From: Vibrio japonicus
GTDB taxonomy: Bacteria; Pseudomonadota; Gammaproteobacteria; Enterobacterales; Vibrionaceae
Direction: 5' to 3'
DNA: 64,000 nt
Assembly (NCBI RefSeq): GCF_024582835.1
Contig: NZ_CP102096.1
Coordinates: 248,001-312,000, forward strand
Made by a program: the position numbers and the translations under genes
Notes under the pieces: model-generated
Told to the model about the DNA's origin: nothing
The model's database searches: none
The model's input: only the letters and a program-made list of their open reading frames with translations
Shown: piece by piece, positions 48,194-58,633 of the stretch
Layout of the letters: every line of letters starts with the position of its first letter
Numbering within the stretch: position 1 is the stretch's first letter

Positions 48194-50293
48194 GTGGCTC
48201 GCAAAACTCCTATTGAGCGCTACCGTAACATCGGTATCTGTGCTCACGTAGATGCAGGTAAAACAACCACTACTGAACGTATTCTGTTCTACACTGGTCT
48301 ATCTCATAAAATCGGTGAAGTTCACGATGGCGCAGCAACCATGGACTGGATGGAGCAGGAGCAAGAGCGTGGTATCACTATCACATCCGCTGCGACTACA
48401 ACCTTCTGGCGTGGTATGGAAGCACAGTTCCAAGAGCACCGAGTAAACATCATTGATACCCCTGGACACGTTGACTTTACTATCGAAGTAGAGCGTTCTT
48501 TACGTGTACTTGATGGTGCTGTTGTTGTGTTCTGTGGCTCATCTGGTGTTGAACCTCAGTCTGAAACCGTTTGGCGTCAAGCCGACAAATACCACGTTCC
48601 ACGCATGGTGTTTGTCAATAAGATGGACCGTACTGGTGCTGATTTCCTACGCGTTGTAGAGCAAATTAAAAATCGTCTTGGTGCGAACCCTGTTCCAATC
48701 CAACTAAACGTTGGTGCTGAAGAGGACTTCCGTGGTGTTATTGACCTGATCAAGATGAAGATGATCAACTGGAATGATGCCGACCAAGGCATGTCGTTCA
48801 CATACGAAGACATTCCAGCTGACATGGTTGAACTTGCTGAAGAATGGCGCAACAACCTGATTGAGGCAGCGGCTGAAGCTAACGAAGAGCTGATGGATAA
48901 GTACCTTGAAGAAGGTGAACTATCAGAAACCGAGATCAAACAAGGCCTTCGTACTCGTACACTAAATAATGAAATCGTACTCGCAACGTGTGGTAGTGCG
49001 TTTAAGAACAAAGGTGTGCAAGCGGTACTGGACGCAGTAATTGAATTCTTGCCTTCGCCAGTCGATGTTCCTGCGATTAAAGGTGTGGATGACAGAGACA
49101 ATGAAGTTGAGCGTCATGCAGACGACAACGAACCGTTCTCTGCACTTGCATTTAAAATTGCGACGGACCCATTCGTGGGTACGCTGACTTTCATGCGCGT
49201 ATACTCGGGTGTAGTTAATACTGGTGATGCAGTTTACAACTCAGTAAAAGAGAAGAAAGAGCGTTTTGGCCGTATCGTACAGATGCACGCGAACAAGCGT
49301 GAAGAAGTCAAAGAAGTACGAGCGGGCGATATCGCAGCAGCAATTGGCCTGAAAGACGTAACGACAGGTGACACTCTATGTGATCAGAACCATAAAGTGA
49401 TTCTGGAGCGTATGGAATTCCCTGAACCAGTTATTCAGATTGCTGTAGAACCTCGTTCTAAGGCAGACCAAGAGAAAATGGGTATCGCGCTAGGTAAACT
49501 GGCGGCAGAAGATCCATCTTTCCGCGTAGAAACGGACGACGAGACAGGTCAAACTCTGATCTCTGGTATGGGTGAGCTTCACCTGGATATCATCGTTGAC
49601 CGTATGAAACGTGAATTCAGCGTTGATTGTAACGTTGGTAAACCTCAGGTTGCTTACCGTGAAACTATTCGCGGCAAAGCAGAAGTGGAAGGTAAATTTG
49701 TTCGTCAATCTGGTGGTCGTGGTCAATACGGTCATGTTTGGATCAAACTTGAGCCTTCTGAACCTGGTGCAGGTTTTGTCTTCGTTGATGAAATCGTTGG
49801 CGGTGCTGTTCCTAAGGAATACATCAGCTCGGTAGCGAAAGGTATCGAAGAACAAATGAATAGCGGTGTTCTGGCTGGTTACCCAGTATTAGACATCAAA
49901 GCGACATTGTTCGACGGTTCATACCACGATGTTGACTCTAGCGAAATGGCGTTTAAGATCGCCGGTTCGATGGCATTCAAGAAAGGTGCACTTGAAGCGC
50001 AGCCTGTTATTCTTGAGCCAATGATGAATGTTGAAGTAACGACACCTGAAGATTGGATGGGTGATGTCGTTGGTGACTTAAACCGTCGCCGTGGCATTAT
50101 CGAAGGTATGGATGAAGGTGTGGCTGGTATTAAGATCGTCCGCGCTCAAGTACCACTTTCTCAAATGTTTGGTTATGCAACAGACCTACGTTCTGCAACT
50201 CAAGGCCGTGCGTCGTACTCAATGGAATTCAACGAGTACGCAGAAGTGCCTAAGAACTTTGCAGATGCAATCATTGCAGAGCGTGGTTACTAA
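48194..50293 (+). CDS. fusA: Elongation factor G
   Basis: EF-G is the GTPase that drives translocation and, with RRF, ribosome recycling. The 699-residue protein starts [20 protein letters not shown]. It has [15 protein letters not shown], the RGITI switch I motif, DTPGHVDFT and [10 protein letters not shown], followed by domains II to V with GQYGHVWI and [10 protein letters not shown]. Translation starts at GTG with AGAGGATTCAATC upstream. A canonical EF-G; length and motifs give no sign of the EF-G2 paralogue. Confidence 0.98.
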   Translation: MARKTPIERYRNIGICAHVDAGKTTTTERILFYTGLSHKIGEVHDGAATMDWMEQEQERGITITSAATTTFWRGMEAQFQEHRVNIIDTPGHVDFTIEVERSLRVLDGAVVVFCGSSGVEPQSETVWRQADKYHVPRMVFVNKMDRTGADFLRVVEQIKNRLGANPVPIQLNVGAEEDFRGVIDLIKMKMINWNDADQGMSFTYEDIPADMVELAEEWRNNLIEAAAEANEELMDKYLEEGELSETEIKQGLRTRTLNNEIVLATCGSAFKNKGVQAVLDAVIEFLPSPVDVPAIKGVDDRDNEVERHADDNEPFSALAFKIATDPFVGTLTFMRVYSGVVNTGDAVYNSVKEKKERFGRIVQMHANKREEVKEVRAGDIAAAIGLKDVTTGDTLCDQNHKVILERMEFPEPVIQIAVEPRSKADQEKMGIALGKLAAEDPSFRVETDDETGQTLISGMGELHLDIIVDRMKREFSVDCNVGKPQVAYRETIRGKAEVEGKFVRQSGGRGQYGHVWIKLEPSEPGAGFVFVDEIVGGAVPKEYISSVAKGIEEQMNSGVLAGYPVLDIKATLFDGSYHDVDSSEMAFKIAGSMAFKKGALEAQPVILEPMMNVEVTTPEDWMGDVVGDLNRRRGIIEGMDEGVAGIKIVRAQVPLSQMFGYATDLRSATQGRASYSMEFNEYAEVPKNFADAIIAERGY

Positions 50294-50447
50294 TAAAATG
50301 TACTGATCTTCGAAAAGAGTGCTACTTTTTTTAAGATCAATACGTCCAAATATTGCGCTAACGAGCGTTGGCGCATAAAATAGCAAATTCTGGCGCGTCG
50401 AGATCAATAATGATCCCGTCGAATCATAACTAGGAAGGAACACGATT

Positions 50448-51632
50448 GTGTCTAAAGCAAAATTTGAACGTGTAAAACCACACGTAAACGTTGGTACTAT
50501 CGGCCACGTTGACCACGGTAAAACAACTCTAACAGCAGCTATCTGTACTACTCTTGCTAAAGTGTACGGCGGTGAAGCGAAAGACTTCGCATCTATCGAT
50601 AACGCTCCAGAAGAGCGTGAGCGCGGTATCACAATCTCTACTTCTCACGTAGAGTACGACACTCCAACTCGCCACTACGCACACGTAGACTGCCCAGGAC
50701 ACGCTGACTATGTTAAAAACATGATCACTGGTGCTGCGCAAATGGACGGTGGTATCCTAGTTGTTGCTGCAACAGATGGCCCAATGCCTCAAACTCGTGA
50801 GCACATCCTACTAGGCCGTCAGGTTGGTATCCCATACATCATCGTATTCATGAACAAATGTGACATGGTTGACGATGAAGAGCTACTAGAACTAGTAGAA
50901 ATGGAAGTTCGTGAACTTCTTTCTGAATACGACTTCCCAGGTGATGACCTACCAGTTATCCAAGGTTCTGCACTAGGCGCACTAAACGGCGAAGAGCAGT
51001 GGGAAGCTAAGATCGTAGAACTAGCAGAAGCACTAGACAACTACATCCCAGAGCCAGAGCGTGCAGTAGACATGCCGTTCCTAATGCCAATCGAAGACGT
51101 ATTCTCAATCCAAGGTCGTGGTACAGTAGTAACTGGTCGTATCGAGCGTGGTATCCTAAACGTAGGTGACGAAGTTGCTATCGTAGGTATCAAAGAGACT
51201 ACTACTACAACATGTACTGGTGTAGAGATGTTCCGTAAGCTTCTAGACGAAGGCCGTGCAGGTGAGAACGTTGGTGCACTTCTACGTGGTACTAAGCGTG
51301 ACGAAGTTGAACGTGGTCAAGTACTAGCTAAGCCTGGTTCAATCACTCCACACACTAAGTTCGAGTCAGAAGTATACGTACTGTCTAAAGATGAAGGTGG
51401 TCGTCACACTCCATTCTTCAAAGGCTACCGTCCACAGTTCTACTTCCGTACAACTGACGTAACTGGTAACATCGAGCTACCAGAAGGCGTAGAAATGGTA
51501 ATGCCAGGCGACAACATCAAGATGACTGTTGAGCTAATCGCACCAATCGCGATGGACGAAGGTCTACGTTTCGCGATCCGTGAAGGTGGCCGTACAGTAG
51601 GTGCTGGTGTTGTTGCTAAGATCTTCGATTAA
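50448..51632 (+). CDS. tufA: Elongation factor Tu, second copy
   Basis: Same 394-residue protein as the copy at 0.9 kb, here the last gene of the str operon. It differs at the start codon (GTG instead of ATG) and at about eight silent positions, e.g. GTT GAA to GTA GAG near 51223. AGGAAGGAACACGATT is a strong ribosome site. The fusA-tufA gap holds a hairpin, GCGCTAACG-AG-CGTTGGCGC (about 50355-50374). A strong terminator ends the operon. Confidence 0.98.
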   Translation: MSKAKFERVKPHVNVGTIGHVDHGKTTLTAAICTTLAKVYGGEAKDFASIDNAPEERERGITISTSHVEYDTPTRHYAHVDCPGHADYVKNMITGAAQMDGGILVVAATDGPMPQTREHILLGRQVGIPYIIVFMNKCDMVDDEELLELVEMEVRELLSEYDFPGDDLPVIQGSALGALNGEEQWEAKIVELAEALDNYIPEPERAVDMPFLMPIEDVFSIQGRGTVVTGRIERGILNVGDEVAIVGIKETTTTTCTGVEMFRKLLDEGRAGENVGALLRGTKRDEVERGQVLAKPGSITPHTKFESEVYVLSKDEGGRHTPFFKGYRPQFYFRTTDVTGNIELPEGVEMVMPGDNIKMTVELIAPIAMDEGLRFAIREGGRTVGAGVVAKIFD

Positions 51633-51691
51633 TTCTTAACGAATTAAACGAAATCTTGCACTGTTCTTCTTTTTGAAGAAAGCGCATTTAG

Positions 51692-51719
51692 AAAAAGAGA
51701 AGCTTCGGCTTCTCTTTTT
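51692..51719 (+). terminator. Terminator of the str operon
   Basis: AAAAAGAGAAGC-TTCG-GCTTCTCTTTTT, a perfect 12-bp stem with a stable tetraloop. The 331 bases from tufA to bfd also hold a small hairpin (TTCTTC with GAAGAA near 51664-51680) and the operator-like repeat at 51906-51924, but no gene. Confidence 0.93.
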
Positions 51720-51905
51720 CGTATCTGGATTTTAATTTGGTTATAAGTCCCTTGGGTCTCTTTTTGTTTTTACCTTATGTAAGACAGTCACTTAAAACAC
51801 ATATTTTTGATCTCTTGTTTATTGCCTCCTAAGCCTCTGATTTCGTCACTTCCCACCAGAAATGATATAACTAAATATTCTTAATGACTCCCAATTACAA
51901 GTGGT

Positions 51906-51924
51906 AACAAGAACCATTCTTGTT
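51906..51924. promoter_or_regulatory. Operator-like inverted repeat upstream of bfd
   Basis: AACAAGAA-CCA-TTCTTGTT, a perfect 8-bp dyad with a 3-base centre, 40 bases before the bfd start. It does not match the Fur box. Position suggests a repressor or activator site; the protein is unknown. Confidence 0.4.
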
Positions 51925-51963
51925 TATATTGCTTTCTCTGGATTAACTTTATGGATCTTTAGT

Positions 51964-52152
51964 ATGTATATATGTCTTTGTCATGGTGTTTCTGATAAGA
52001 AAATTAAGAAGTTAGTAATGGATGAAGGCGTAACGGATATTAAAGGCATTAAAAAATGTACAGCACTAGGTAGTCAGTGCGGTAAGTGCATTAGACAGGC
52101 TAAAGCCATTTTAGTCGAAACTGGTTATATAGAATTAAAACAAGCCTGCTAA
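51964..52152 (+). CDS. bfd: Bacterioferritin-associated ferredoxin
   Basis: Bfd is a small [2Fe-2S] protein that passes electrons to bacterioferritin to release stored iron. The 62 residues carry the cluster ligands as Cys4, Cys6, Cys39 and Cys42 (MYICLCHG and GSQCGKC), the expected C-x-C-x32-C-x2-C spacing. The frame is open from 51901, but MYICLCHG is the conserved start. bfr follows after 73 bases, giving the usual bfd-bfr pair. The upstream dyad at 51906-51924 may regulate both. Confidence 0.94.
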   Translation: MYICLCHGVSDKKIKKLVMDEGVTDIKGIKKCTALGSQCGKCIRQAKAILVETGYIELKQAC

Positions 52153-52225
52153 TTATTCATTGGGCTTTTTGACACCTTCACATTTACTTCTAAAGTTAAA
52201 GGAAGTTAACGAGGAGGGTGTTGCC

Positions 52226-52711
52226 ATGAAAGGCGATCCAATAATAATCCAACATCTCAATAAAGTGCTCGGCAATGAGCTCATCGCGATCAATCAATAT
52301 TTCCTACACGCTAGAATGTACAAGGATTGGGGATTAAAGCATCTGGCAGACAAGGAATACCACGAATCCATTGATGAAATGAATCACGCCGATCATTTGA
52401 TCGAACGGATTCTCTTTTTAGAAGGTCTACCCAATTTACAAGACCTTGGTAAGTTGATGATAGGCGAAGATACGCAAGAGATGTTGGAGTGCGATCTGAA
52501 ACTGGAAATGGCAGCGATTCCGGATCTTAAAGCGGCCATCGCTTACTCTGAAGATATCCATGATTATGTTTCTCGAGATCTCTTCCAAGATATCCTTGGA
52601 GACGAAGAAGAGCATGTTGACTGGCTTGAAACACAACTCGGTCTGATTGAAATGACCGGTATTCAAAATTATCTACAAGCGCAGTATGTAGATGAAGATG
52701 ATGACGAATAA
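52226..52711 (+). CDS. bfr: Bacterioferritin
   Basis: A haem-containing 24-mer iron store. The 161-residue protein has the ferroxidase ligands Glu18, Glu51 and His54, and further ligands in [12 protein letters not shown] (Glu and His near 127-130). The haem ligand is Met52. I chose ATG 52226 ([12 protein letters not shown]), preceded by GAGGAGGG, over the in-frame start at 52160. It is a complete catalytic subunit. Next to bfd. Confidence 0.96.
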   Translation: MKGDPIIIQHLNKVLGNELIAINQYFLHARMYKDWGLKHLADKEYHESIDEMNHADHLIERILFLEGLPNLQDLGKLMIGEDTQEMLECDLKLEMAAIPDLKAAIAYSEDIHDYVSRDLFQDILGDEEEHVDWLETQLGLIEMTGIQNYLQAQYVDEDDDE

Positions 52712-52859
52712 TCGGTTACCTTAGTGATTTTTTTTGTCAGTGTTAGGGCTTGAATCCGTAAGCCGTAATACTGACCCCCTCTCGATATTTCTCTTGCTTA
52801 AGCTGCTTTCTTTCTGTACTATTCGTGCTCCTTGAAACTCGGTCAATTTTCTTTAGTTC

Positions 52860-52920
52860 CTTGCTTCCTCTGGACGACCGGGCCATTTGTGGAAGCTGAA
52901 TAATCCGTAAGGAGCAACCC
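52860..52920 (+). promoter_or_regulatory. Candidate S6:S18-binding leader of the rpsF operon
   Basis: CTTCC (52864-52868) pairs with GGAAG (52891-52895) around TCTGGACGACCGGGCC, which contains the CCG element expected of the S6:S18 regulatory RNA found before rpsF in many bacteria. It lies 25 bases upstream of the rpsF start. Recognised by position and short motif, not by alignment. Confidence 0.5.
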
Positions 52921-53310
52921 ATGCGTCATTACGAAATCGTATTCATGGTGCACCCAGATCAAAGCGAGCAAGTTGCTGGCATGATCGAGCGTTACACTGG
53001 TTCTATCACTGAAGCTGGCGGTAAAATCCACCGTCTAGAAGACTGGGGTCGTCGTCAACTGGCTTACCCAATCAACAAGCTTCACAAAGCTCACTACGTT
53101 CTAATGAACGTTGAAGCTGACCAAGCTGTAATTGATGAGCTAGAAACTGCTTTCCGTTTCAACGATGCAGTTCTACGTAACATGATCATGCGTACTAAAG
53201 CAGCGATCACTGAGCAGTCTATCATGCTTAAGCAAAAAGAAGAGCGCGCTCCACGTCGTGAAGACCGTTCTGAAGCTAGAGCAGAAGCTAAATCAGAAGC
53301 TGCTGAGTAA
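52921..53310 (+). CDS. rpsF: 30S ribosomal protein S6
   Basis: S6 binds the central domain of 16S rRNA as a pair with S18. The 129 residues start [20 protein letters not shown] and include [19 protein letters not shown]. The C-terminal tail is rich in Glu, Arg and Ala, as in E. coli where it is glutamylated. GTAAGGAGCAACCC precedes the ATG. First gene of rpsF-priB-rpsR-rplI. Confidence 0.98.
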   Translation: MRHYEIVFMVHPDQSEQVAGMIERYTGSITEAGGKIHRLEDWGRRQLAYPINKLHKAHYVLMNVEADQAVIDELETAFRFNDAVLRNMIMRTKAAITEQSIMLKQKEERAPRREDRSEARAEAKSEAAE

Positions 53311-53318
53311 TTTAACTT

Positions 53319-53621
53319 ATGGCCAATCGAATGGAGTTAAGTGGCACTATTGCTAAACCTCCAATTCGAAGCAAAAGCCCTAGTGGAATAGAACACTGTC
53401 GATTTTGGTTAGAGCATCGCTCTACCGTGATTGAGGCTGAACTACCGAGACAAGTGTACTGTCGTATGCCTATCGTAGTTAGCGGGCAAAGGTCACAAGC
53501 ATTAACTCAGAATTTAGTACAAGGTAGTAGCATTAAGGTAAGTGGTTTTGTCGCTTATCAGACCGGCCGAAATGGTGTGGGAAAATTAGTGCTTCATGCC
53601 GACAACATTACTCAAATTTAA
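53319..53621 (+). CDS. priB: Primosomal replication protein N (PriB)
   Basis: PriB is a dimeric OB-fold protein that helps PriA reload DnaB at stalled forks. The 100 residues (E. coli 104) start [20 protein letters not shown] and include [16 protein letters not shown]. It lies between rpsF and rpsR, the standard place in beta- and gammaproteobacteria. The ribosome site is weak, so coupling to rpsF (8 bases away) is likely. Confidence 0.95.
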   Translation: MANRMELSGTIAKPPIRSKSPSGIEHCRFWLEHRSTVIEAELPRQVYCRMPIVVSGQRSQALTQNLVQGSSIKVSGFVAYQTGRNGVGKLVLHADNITQI

Positions 53622-53634
53622 GATCAGGAGATAG

Positions 53635-53865
<231 letters not shown>

Positions 53866-53898
53866 TCGGTTCCGTTTATTAAGAAAGAGGATTAAGCA

Positions 53899-54351
53899 AT
53901 GCAAGTTATTCTACTTGATAAAATCGGTAACCTAGGTGGTCTTGGCGATACAGTTAACGTTAAATCTGGCTACGCTCGTAACTTCCTTATCCCACAGGGT
54001 AAAGCAGTTATGGCGACTAAAGGTAACGTTGAAATGTTCGAAACTCGTCGCGCTGAACTAGAAGCTAAAGTTGCTGAGCAACTAGCTGCTGCACAAGCTC
54101 GCGCTGAGCAAGTTAACGCTCTAGAAGCAGTTGTTCTTGCTTCTAAAGCTGGTGACGAAGGCAAACTATTCGGTTCTATCGGTACTCGTGACATCGCTGA
54201 CGCTATCACAGCGGCAGGCGTTGAAGTTGTTAAGAGCGAAGTTCGCCTTCCTGAAGGTGCTCTACGTAACACTGGTGAGTTCGAGATCAGCGTTCAACTT
54301 CACTCAGAAGTTTTCGCGACAGTTAACCTACAAGTTGTTGCTGCTGAGTAA
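53899..54351 (+). CDS. rplI: 50S ribosomal protein L9
   Basis: L9 extends from the base of the L1 stalk. The 150-residue protein has the N-terminal domain [20 protein letters not shown] with [17 protein letters not shown], a long connecting helix (about 40-75) and the C-terminal domain with [27 protein letters not shown] precedes the ATG. A strong terminator follows. Confidence 0.98.
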   Translation: MQVILLDKIGNLGGLGDTVNVKSGYARNFLIPQGKAVMATKGNVEMFETRRAELEAKVAEQLAAAQARAEQVNALEAVVLASKAGDEGKLFGSIGTRDIADAITAAGVEVVKSEVRLPEGALRNTGEFEISVQLHSEVFATVNLQVVAAE

Positions 54352-54372
54352 TTTCAGTATCAAGACGAATTT

Positions 54373-54402
54373 AAAAGCACCTGTTCTCAGGTGCTTTTTT
54401 TA
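54373..54402 (+). terminator. Terminator after rplI
   Basis: AAAAGCACCTG-TTCT-CAGGTGCTTTT hairpin with a long T run, 22 bases after the rplI stop. Confidence 0.92.
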
Positions 54403-54423
54403 TGTCTATCGTTTGGCGAAGTG

Positions 54424-55188
54424 TTAAAAGATAAAGAGTAGGTTAACGGAAAAGACACTGTCGGATTTAGACAATCCTTCTGGTACTTTATCGTGATATT
54501 GACGTGAATAGGTGAGCTTTAAGGCTATGTCATCAGTAATGTCATTAATCACACTGATATCACTATCCAATCTACTATTGCTGCTTCCAGAGACAAGCGT
54601 GAGAGACCCAGACACAGAAAGTCGCTCGACGACTTGCCACTTAGAGGATAGGTTTCCGCGAAAAATTGCTTCTCTCACAATCTCTGGAAAAATAATGTCA
54701 TCATCATCAATTTCATCTAAGTTAGGCTCTTGGTAGCGGTAACCCGGACCGAGTTCCACTTCTAGAATGAGGTCTTCTGTATTGGAAAGCTGGTAACCAA
54801 ATCCACCAGATACTGTGTAGTCTTTAAAGTAGGCAGTGTATAACGAGTCCACCCCCTTAAAGTTGGCATACAAGTACGTTTTAGGTCCTAACTTGTAGTC
54901 ACTTTGCAGTTTATATGTAGAGAGGCGCTTATCTTCTTCGCCATCTTTATAGAGCAAGTAGAATTTCCATTCGCCGCTAGTACGATGCTTGCCTGACGTA
55001 TAGTCCGCTGCGACTCTTGCATTCAAAGACTCAGTATCGGAGTTGCCACTGTGAGATTGGTAGCCAAACTCAATTTCACTGTTCAATGGCGAAGGGATAT
55101 CAAGATCTAAATTTGTCTGCTGTTCTTCTGCAGCGTAGCACAGAGTCGTTGTAAATAACCCTGCAGTAAGTAACCAAAACCTAGACAC
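54424..55188 (-). CDS. DUF481 family outer-membrane protein
   Basis: A 254-residue exported protein with a signal peptide (SRFWLLTAGLFTTTLCYA) and alternating amphipathic strands ending in Phe (VNLLFIF), the mark of an outer-membrane beta barrel. Segments such as EFGYQSHSGNSDTESLNAR and LGPKTYLYANFKGVDSLYTA fit the DUF481 (YdiY-like, salt-stress-associated) family. I chose GTG 55188, which has GAGGT 6 bases upstream; the frame extends to TTG 55200. No catalytic motif is seen. It converges on rplI and is divergent from dnaB. Confidence 0.8.
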   Translation of the reverse strand: MSRFWLLTAGLFTTTLCYAAEEQQTNLDLDIPSPLNSEIEFGYQSHSGNSDTESLNARVAADYTSGKHRTSGEWKFYLLYKDGEEDKRLSTYKLQSDYKLGPKTYLYANFKGVDSLYTAYFKDYTVSGGFGYQLSNTEDLILEVELGPGYRYQEPNLDEIDDDDIIFPEIVREAIFRGNLSSKWQVVERLSVSGSLTLVSGSSNSRLDSDISVINDITDDIALKLTYSRQYHDKVPEGLSKSDSVFSVNLLFIF

Positions 55189-55382
55189 CAATGACCTCAA
55201 TATATTCCCAGTGAACGCCGATATTAATGGGAAAGTGATAATGCTCCGTCAATGTTTAGTAAAATTTCTTAGTGAACGTGAAATCAATCTAACCTCAGTT
55301 GAGGTTATATAGTCACAAGACGTCGCTATCTTTTTCGTTATCGTTATAATGAGCGGTCAGAATCAAGTTGTAGAGCAATACC

Positions 55383-56795
55383 ATGGCCGAATCGAGAACA
55401 GACAATCGCACAAGAAAAATGACTGATGCACAAGTGGACGCAATCAAGGTTCCTCCGCATTCATTAGAAGCGGAACAGTCCGTCATTGGTGGTTTGCTGT
55501 TGGATAATGAACGTTGGGACACCGTTTCTGAACGGGTTGTTGCCAAAGATTTTTATAGCCGTCCTCATCGATTGATTTTCGAGGCGGTAAAATCGATTCT
55601 TGAAGCCAGTAAACCTCTCGATTTGATCACTCTTTCTGAATTCTTAGAGCAGAGAGAGCAGCTCAATGATGTGGGCGGTTTTGCCTACCTTGCCGACTTG
55701 GTTAAGAACACCCCAAGTGCTGCGAACATTAATGCCTATGCCGATATCGTTGCAGAGCGCGCGTTGGTACGCGAGCTTATTGGTGTTGCGAATGAAATTG
55801 CGGATGCGGGTTATGATCCACAAGGCCGTGGCTCTGAAGACTTGCTTGATTTAGCTGAGAGTAAAGTTTTCGCGATTGCTGAGTCTCGCACAAACGAGAA
55901 CGAAGGCCCTCAGAACGTTGACAACATACTTGAGAAAACGCTGGAACGTATAGAGCTACTTTATAAGTCTCCTCAGGATGGCGTAACCGGGGTAAATACT
56001 GGCTTTACGGATTTGAATAAAAAGACGGCGGGTTTACAGGGATCTGACCTCGTGATCGTTGCGGCGCGTCCATCGATGGGTAAAACCACATTTGCGATGA
56101 ACTTGTGTGAAAACGCGGCGATGGAACAAGAAAAGCCAGTCCTTATCTTCTCGCTAGAGATGCCCGCAGAACAGATCATGATGCGTATGTTGGCGTCGCT
56201 TTCACGTGTCGATCAAACCAAGATTCGAACGGGTCAATTGGATGATGAGGACTGGGCGCGTATTTCTTCTACCATGGGGATCCTGATGGAGAAGAAGAAC
56301 ATGTATATTGATGATAGTTCTGGTTTGACTCCAACAGAAGTTCGTTCCCGCGCTCGCCGTATTGCTCGTGAGCATGGCGGTCTGTCAATGATCATGGTCG
56401 ACTACCTTCAGTTGATGCGTGTTCCTGCTCTATCTGATAACCGTACACTGGAAATTGCAGAAATTTCTCGCTCTCTTAAGGCGTTAGCGAAAGAGCTTAA
56501 TGTGCCTGTTGTTGCGCTATCACAGCTAAACCGATCGCTTGAGCAACGTGCGGATAAACGCCCAGTAAACTCAGACCTTCGTGAATCGGGATCGATCGAG
56601 CAGGATGCCGACTTGATCATGTTTATCTATCGAGATGAAGTGTACAATCCCGACAGCTCTATGAAGGGCACCGCAGAAATTATACTTGGTAAGCAGCGTA
56701 ACGGCCCTATTGGCTCAGTACGCTTGACTTTCCAAGGACAATGGTCGCGTTTTGATAATTACGCTGGCCCAGCTTTTGATATGGATGATGAGTAA
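55383..56795 (+). CDS. dnaB: Replicative DNA helicase DnaB
   Basis: The hexameric fork helicase. Its 470 residues (E. coli 471) comprise an N-terminal collar domain (about 22-125, PHSLEAEQSVIGGLLLDNE), a linker and a RecA-like ATPase (about 195-455). The Walker A motif is ARPSMGKTTFAMN, the Walker B region is MIMVDYLQLM, and the arginine-rich motif is SDLRESGSIEQDADLIMFIY. No intein is present. alr follows after 3 bases, as in E. coli dnaB-alr. Confidence 0.98.
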   Translation: MAESRTDNRTRKMTDAQVDAIKVPPHSLEAEQSVIGGLLLDNERWDTVSERVVAKDFYSRPHRLIFEAVKSILEASKPLDLITLSEFLEQREQLNDVGGFAYLADLVKNTPSAANINAYADIVAERALVRELIGVANEIADAGYDPQGRGSEDLLDLAESKVFAIAESRTNENEGPQNVDNILEKTLERIELLYKSPQDGVTGVNTGFTDLNKKTAGLQGSDLVIVAARPSMGKTTFAMNLCENAAMEQEKPVLIFSLEMPAEQIMMRMLASLSRVDQTKIRTGQLDDEDWARISSTMGILMEKKNMYIDDSSGLTPTEVRSRARRIAREHGGLSMIMVDYLQLMRVPALSDNRTLEIAEISRSLKALAKELNVPVVALSQLNRSLEQRADKRPVNSDLRESGSIEQDADLIMFIYRDEVYNPDSSMKGTAEIILGKQRNGPIGSVRLTFQGQWSRFDNYAGPAFDMDDE

Positions 56796-56807
56796 CGCAT
56801 GAGTTAC

Positions 56808-57884
56808 ATGAAAGCAGCGACGGCACACGTTGATTTAAACGCGTTGCAACACAACCTAGAGCAGGTTAAAGCTCAAGCACCAAACAGCAAAGTTATGGCG
56901 ATTGTAAAAGCAAATGGTTATGGTCATGGCCTTGATCAAATTGCAAAACATGCTGACAGTGCAGACGCGTTTGGGGTAGCTCGAGTCGAAGAGGCAATCC
57001 GACTTCGAGCAAGTGGAGTTGTGAAGCCAATTCTGCTGCTTGAGGGGTTTTATGCTGAACAAGATCTGCCTGTATTGGTAGAAAATGATTTGCAGACAGC
57101 TGTGCATTGCGAAGAACAGCTTGAAGCGTTAGAAAATGCCAACTTGGAAACGCCACTCGTTGTTTGGGTCAAGATCGACAGTGGTATGCACCGCTTGGGT
57201 GTAAACCCAGAGCAGTATGCAGAATTTGTTTCCCGCTTAGAAGCCTGTCCAAACGTGGTTAAGCCACTACGTTTTATGAGTCACTTCGGTTATGCCGATG
57301 AGCTGGACAAAAACATCACTAATGAGCAAACCGAGCTTTTCCTATCTTTAACCAGAGAGTGTAAGGGTGAACGTTCGATTGCTGCATCTTCTGGCATTCT
57401 GGCTTGGCCAAATAGTCACCTCGATTGGGTACGTTCAGGCATTATTATGTACGGCGTTTCCCCTATTGGTGAAAAGCCAGCGCATGAGTTCGGATTTAAA
57501 CCTTTGATGACGCTAACATCTCCATTGATCGCGGTGCGTGATGTGAAAAAAGGCGATAGTGTTGGATATAGCGGTACTTGGACGAGTGACCGAGATACCA
57601 AAGTGGGTGTTATCGCTATCGGGTATGGTGATGGTTATCCGAGAACAGCGCCGTATGGTACACCAGTATTGGTCAATGGTCGCCGCGTGCCAATGGCTGG
57701 TCGTGTGTCTATGGACATGATGACAGTTGATTTAGGGCCAGATGCGACGGACAAAGTCGGTGATCTTGCTACGCTTTGGGGCGAAGGTTTACCTGTAGAA
57801 GAAGTGGCATCACATGTTGGTACGATAGCTTACGAGCTGGTGACCAAACTCACCTCTCGAGTCGAAGTCGAATACATTAAATAA
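56808..57884 (+). CDS. alr: Alanine racemase
   Basis: Alr makes D-alanine for peptidoglycan with PLP. The 358-residue form starts MKAATAHVDLNALQHNLEQV, aligned with E. coli MQAATVVINRRALRHNL. The PLP lysine is Lys34 in AIVKANGYGHG, and the second catalytic region includes VGYSGTW and GYGDGYPRTAP. The C terminus has GRVSMDMMTVDLG. An ATG 9 bases upstream (56799, MSYMK) is also possible. It is coupled to dnaB. Confidence 0.96.
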   Translation: MKAATAHVDLNALQHNLEQVKAQAPNSKVMAIVKANGYGHGLDQIAKHADSADAFGVARVEEAIRLRASGVVKPILLLEGFYAEQDLPVLVENDLQTAVHCEEQLEALENANLETPLVVWVKIDSGMHRLGVNPEQYAEFVSRLEACPNVVKPLRFMSHFGYADELDKNITNEQTELFLSLTRECKGERSIAASSGILAWPNSHLDWVRSGIIMYGVSPIGEKPAHEFGFKPLMTLTSPLIAVRDVKKGDSVGYSGTWTSDRDTKVGVIAIGYGDGYPRTAPYGTPVLVNGRRVPMAGRVSMDMMTVDLGPDATDKVGDLATLWGEGLPVEEVASHVGTIAYELVTKLTSRVEVEYIK

Positions 57885-57888
57885 TGGA

Positions 57889-57915
57889 AGCGGGCAGAAT
57901 CAGCCCGCTTTTTTA
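57889..57915. terminator. Bidirectional terminator between alr and yjbQ
   Basis: AGCGGGC-AGAATCA-GCCCGCT followed by TTTTT on the plus strand. The hairpin also lies at the end of the convergent yjbQ gene. Confidence 0.88.
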
Positions 57916-58332
57916 TTCTCCTTGCAAGGTGGCGATGAGTCTTCTGCTGCCACCAAAATCTCGGTGCTCGCCGAGGTAGATCCCTTGCCATGTTCCCAAA
58001 GCTAAACGCCCATTTGTGATCGGTATGGTCACACTGCATCCGAGTACGGAGGCTTTAATGTGGGCGGGCATGTCGTCGTCACCTTCATAGGTGTGCTGAT
58101 AATAAGGTGCACGCTCAGGCACAAAATGATTGAAGTGCGCTTCCATATCCTTGCGAACGGTCGGGTCGGCATTTTCATTAATAGTTAAACTGGCTGAGGT
58201 ATGCTGAATGAAAAGCTGTAATATTCCGACGGAATAATCCCGTATCTCAGGGATTTGTTGTTCTATTTCATCGGTAATAAGATGAAATCCGCGTGTTTTT
58301 GCCTTTAACTGAATCGTTTTTTGCGACCACAT
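57913..58332 (-). CDS. yjbQ: YjbQ family protein (UPF0047)
   Basis: A 139-residue protein of the conserved YjbQ/UPF0047 family, for which a thiamine-phosphate synthase side activity has been reported. Conserved parts are [20 protein letters not shown] and [20 protein letters not shown], with [19 protein letters not shown] near the end. The His, Asp and Glu residues of these blocks form the likely metal site. TAGGAGCCATT precedes the ATG. It lies between alr and pgi, as a convergent neighbour of alr. Confidence 0.9.
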   Translation of the reverse strand: MWSQKTIQLKAKTRGFHLITDEIEQQIPEIRDYSVGILQLFIQHTSASLTINENADPTVRKDMEAHFNHFVPERAPYYQHTYEGDDDMPAHIKASVLGCSVTIPITNGRLALGTWQGIYLGEHRDFGGSRRLIATLQGE

Positions 58333-58450
58333 AATGGCTCCTAAATGAGATTAGATGGCGGGCAACCGCTATTAATAATGAAGCCTCGCCTATGTTAAGG
58401 TATGATTTTATTTTCCATTGCAGCGTTTGTTTATCTTCGACGCAGGGAAC

Positions 58451-58489
58451 GTGACCTAACTCAAGGTGGGGGAGAGACTCCTAGGTCAT
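58451..58489. promoter_or_regulatory. Nested hairpin in the yjbQ-pgi intergenic region
   Basis: The 301-base gap 58333-58633 is otherwise featureless apart from promoter-like A/T stretches. TGACCTA (58452-58458) pairs with TAGGTCA (58482-58488). Inside it GGAG (58471-58474) pairs with CTCC (58478-58481) directly against the outer stem, leaving a 12-base bulge. It could be an RNA leader element of pgi or a DNA operator; function unknown. Confidence 0.3.
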
Positions 58490-58633
58490 AATGCGCCACT
58501 GAAAAAAAATTACAAACTCTTGTTTTGTGGCAATTTGCCCAAACATCTACTTATATTTTGCTAAATCGGGAATTCCACCAGTTTTCGCTAGACTGTATGG
58601 AATAAAACCTACTGTAACATCGGGATAAAGACC

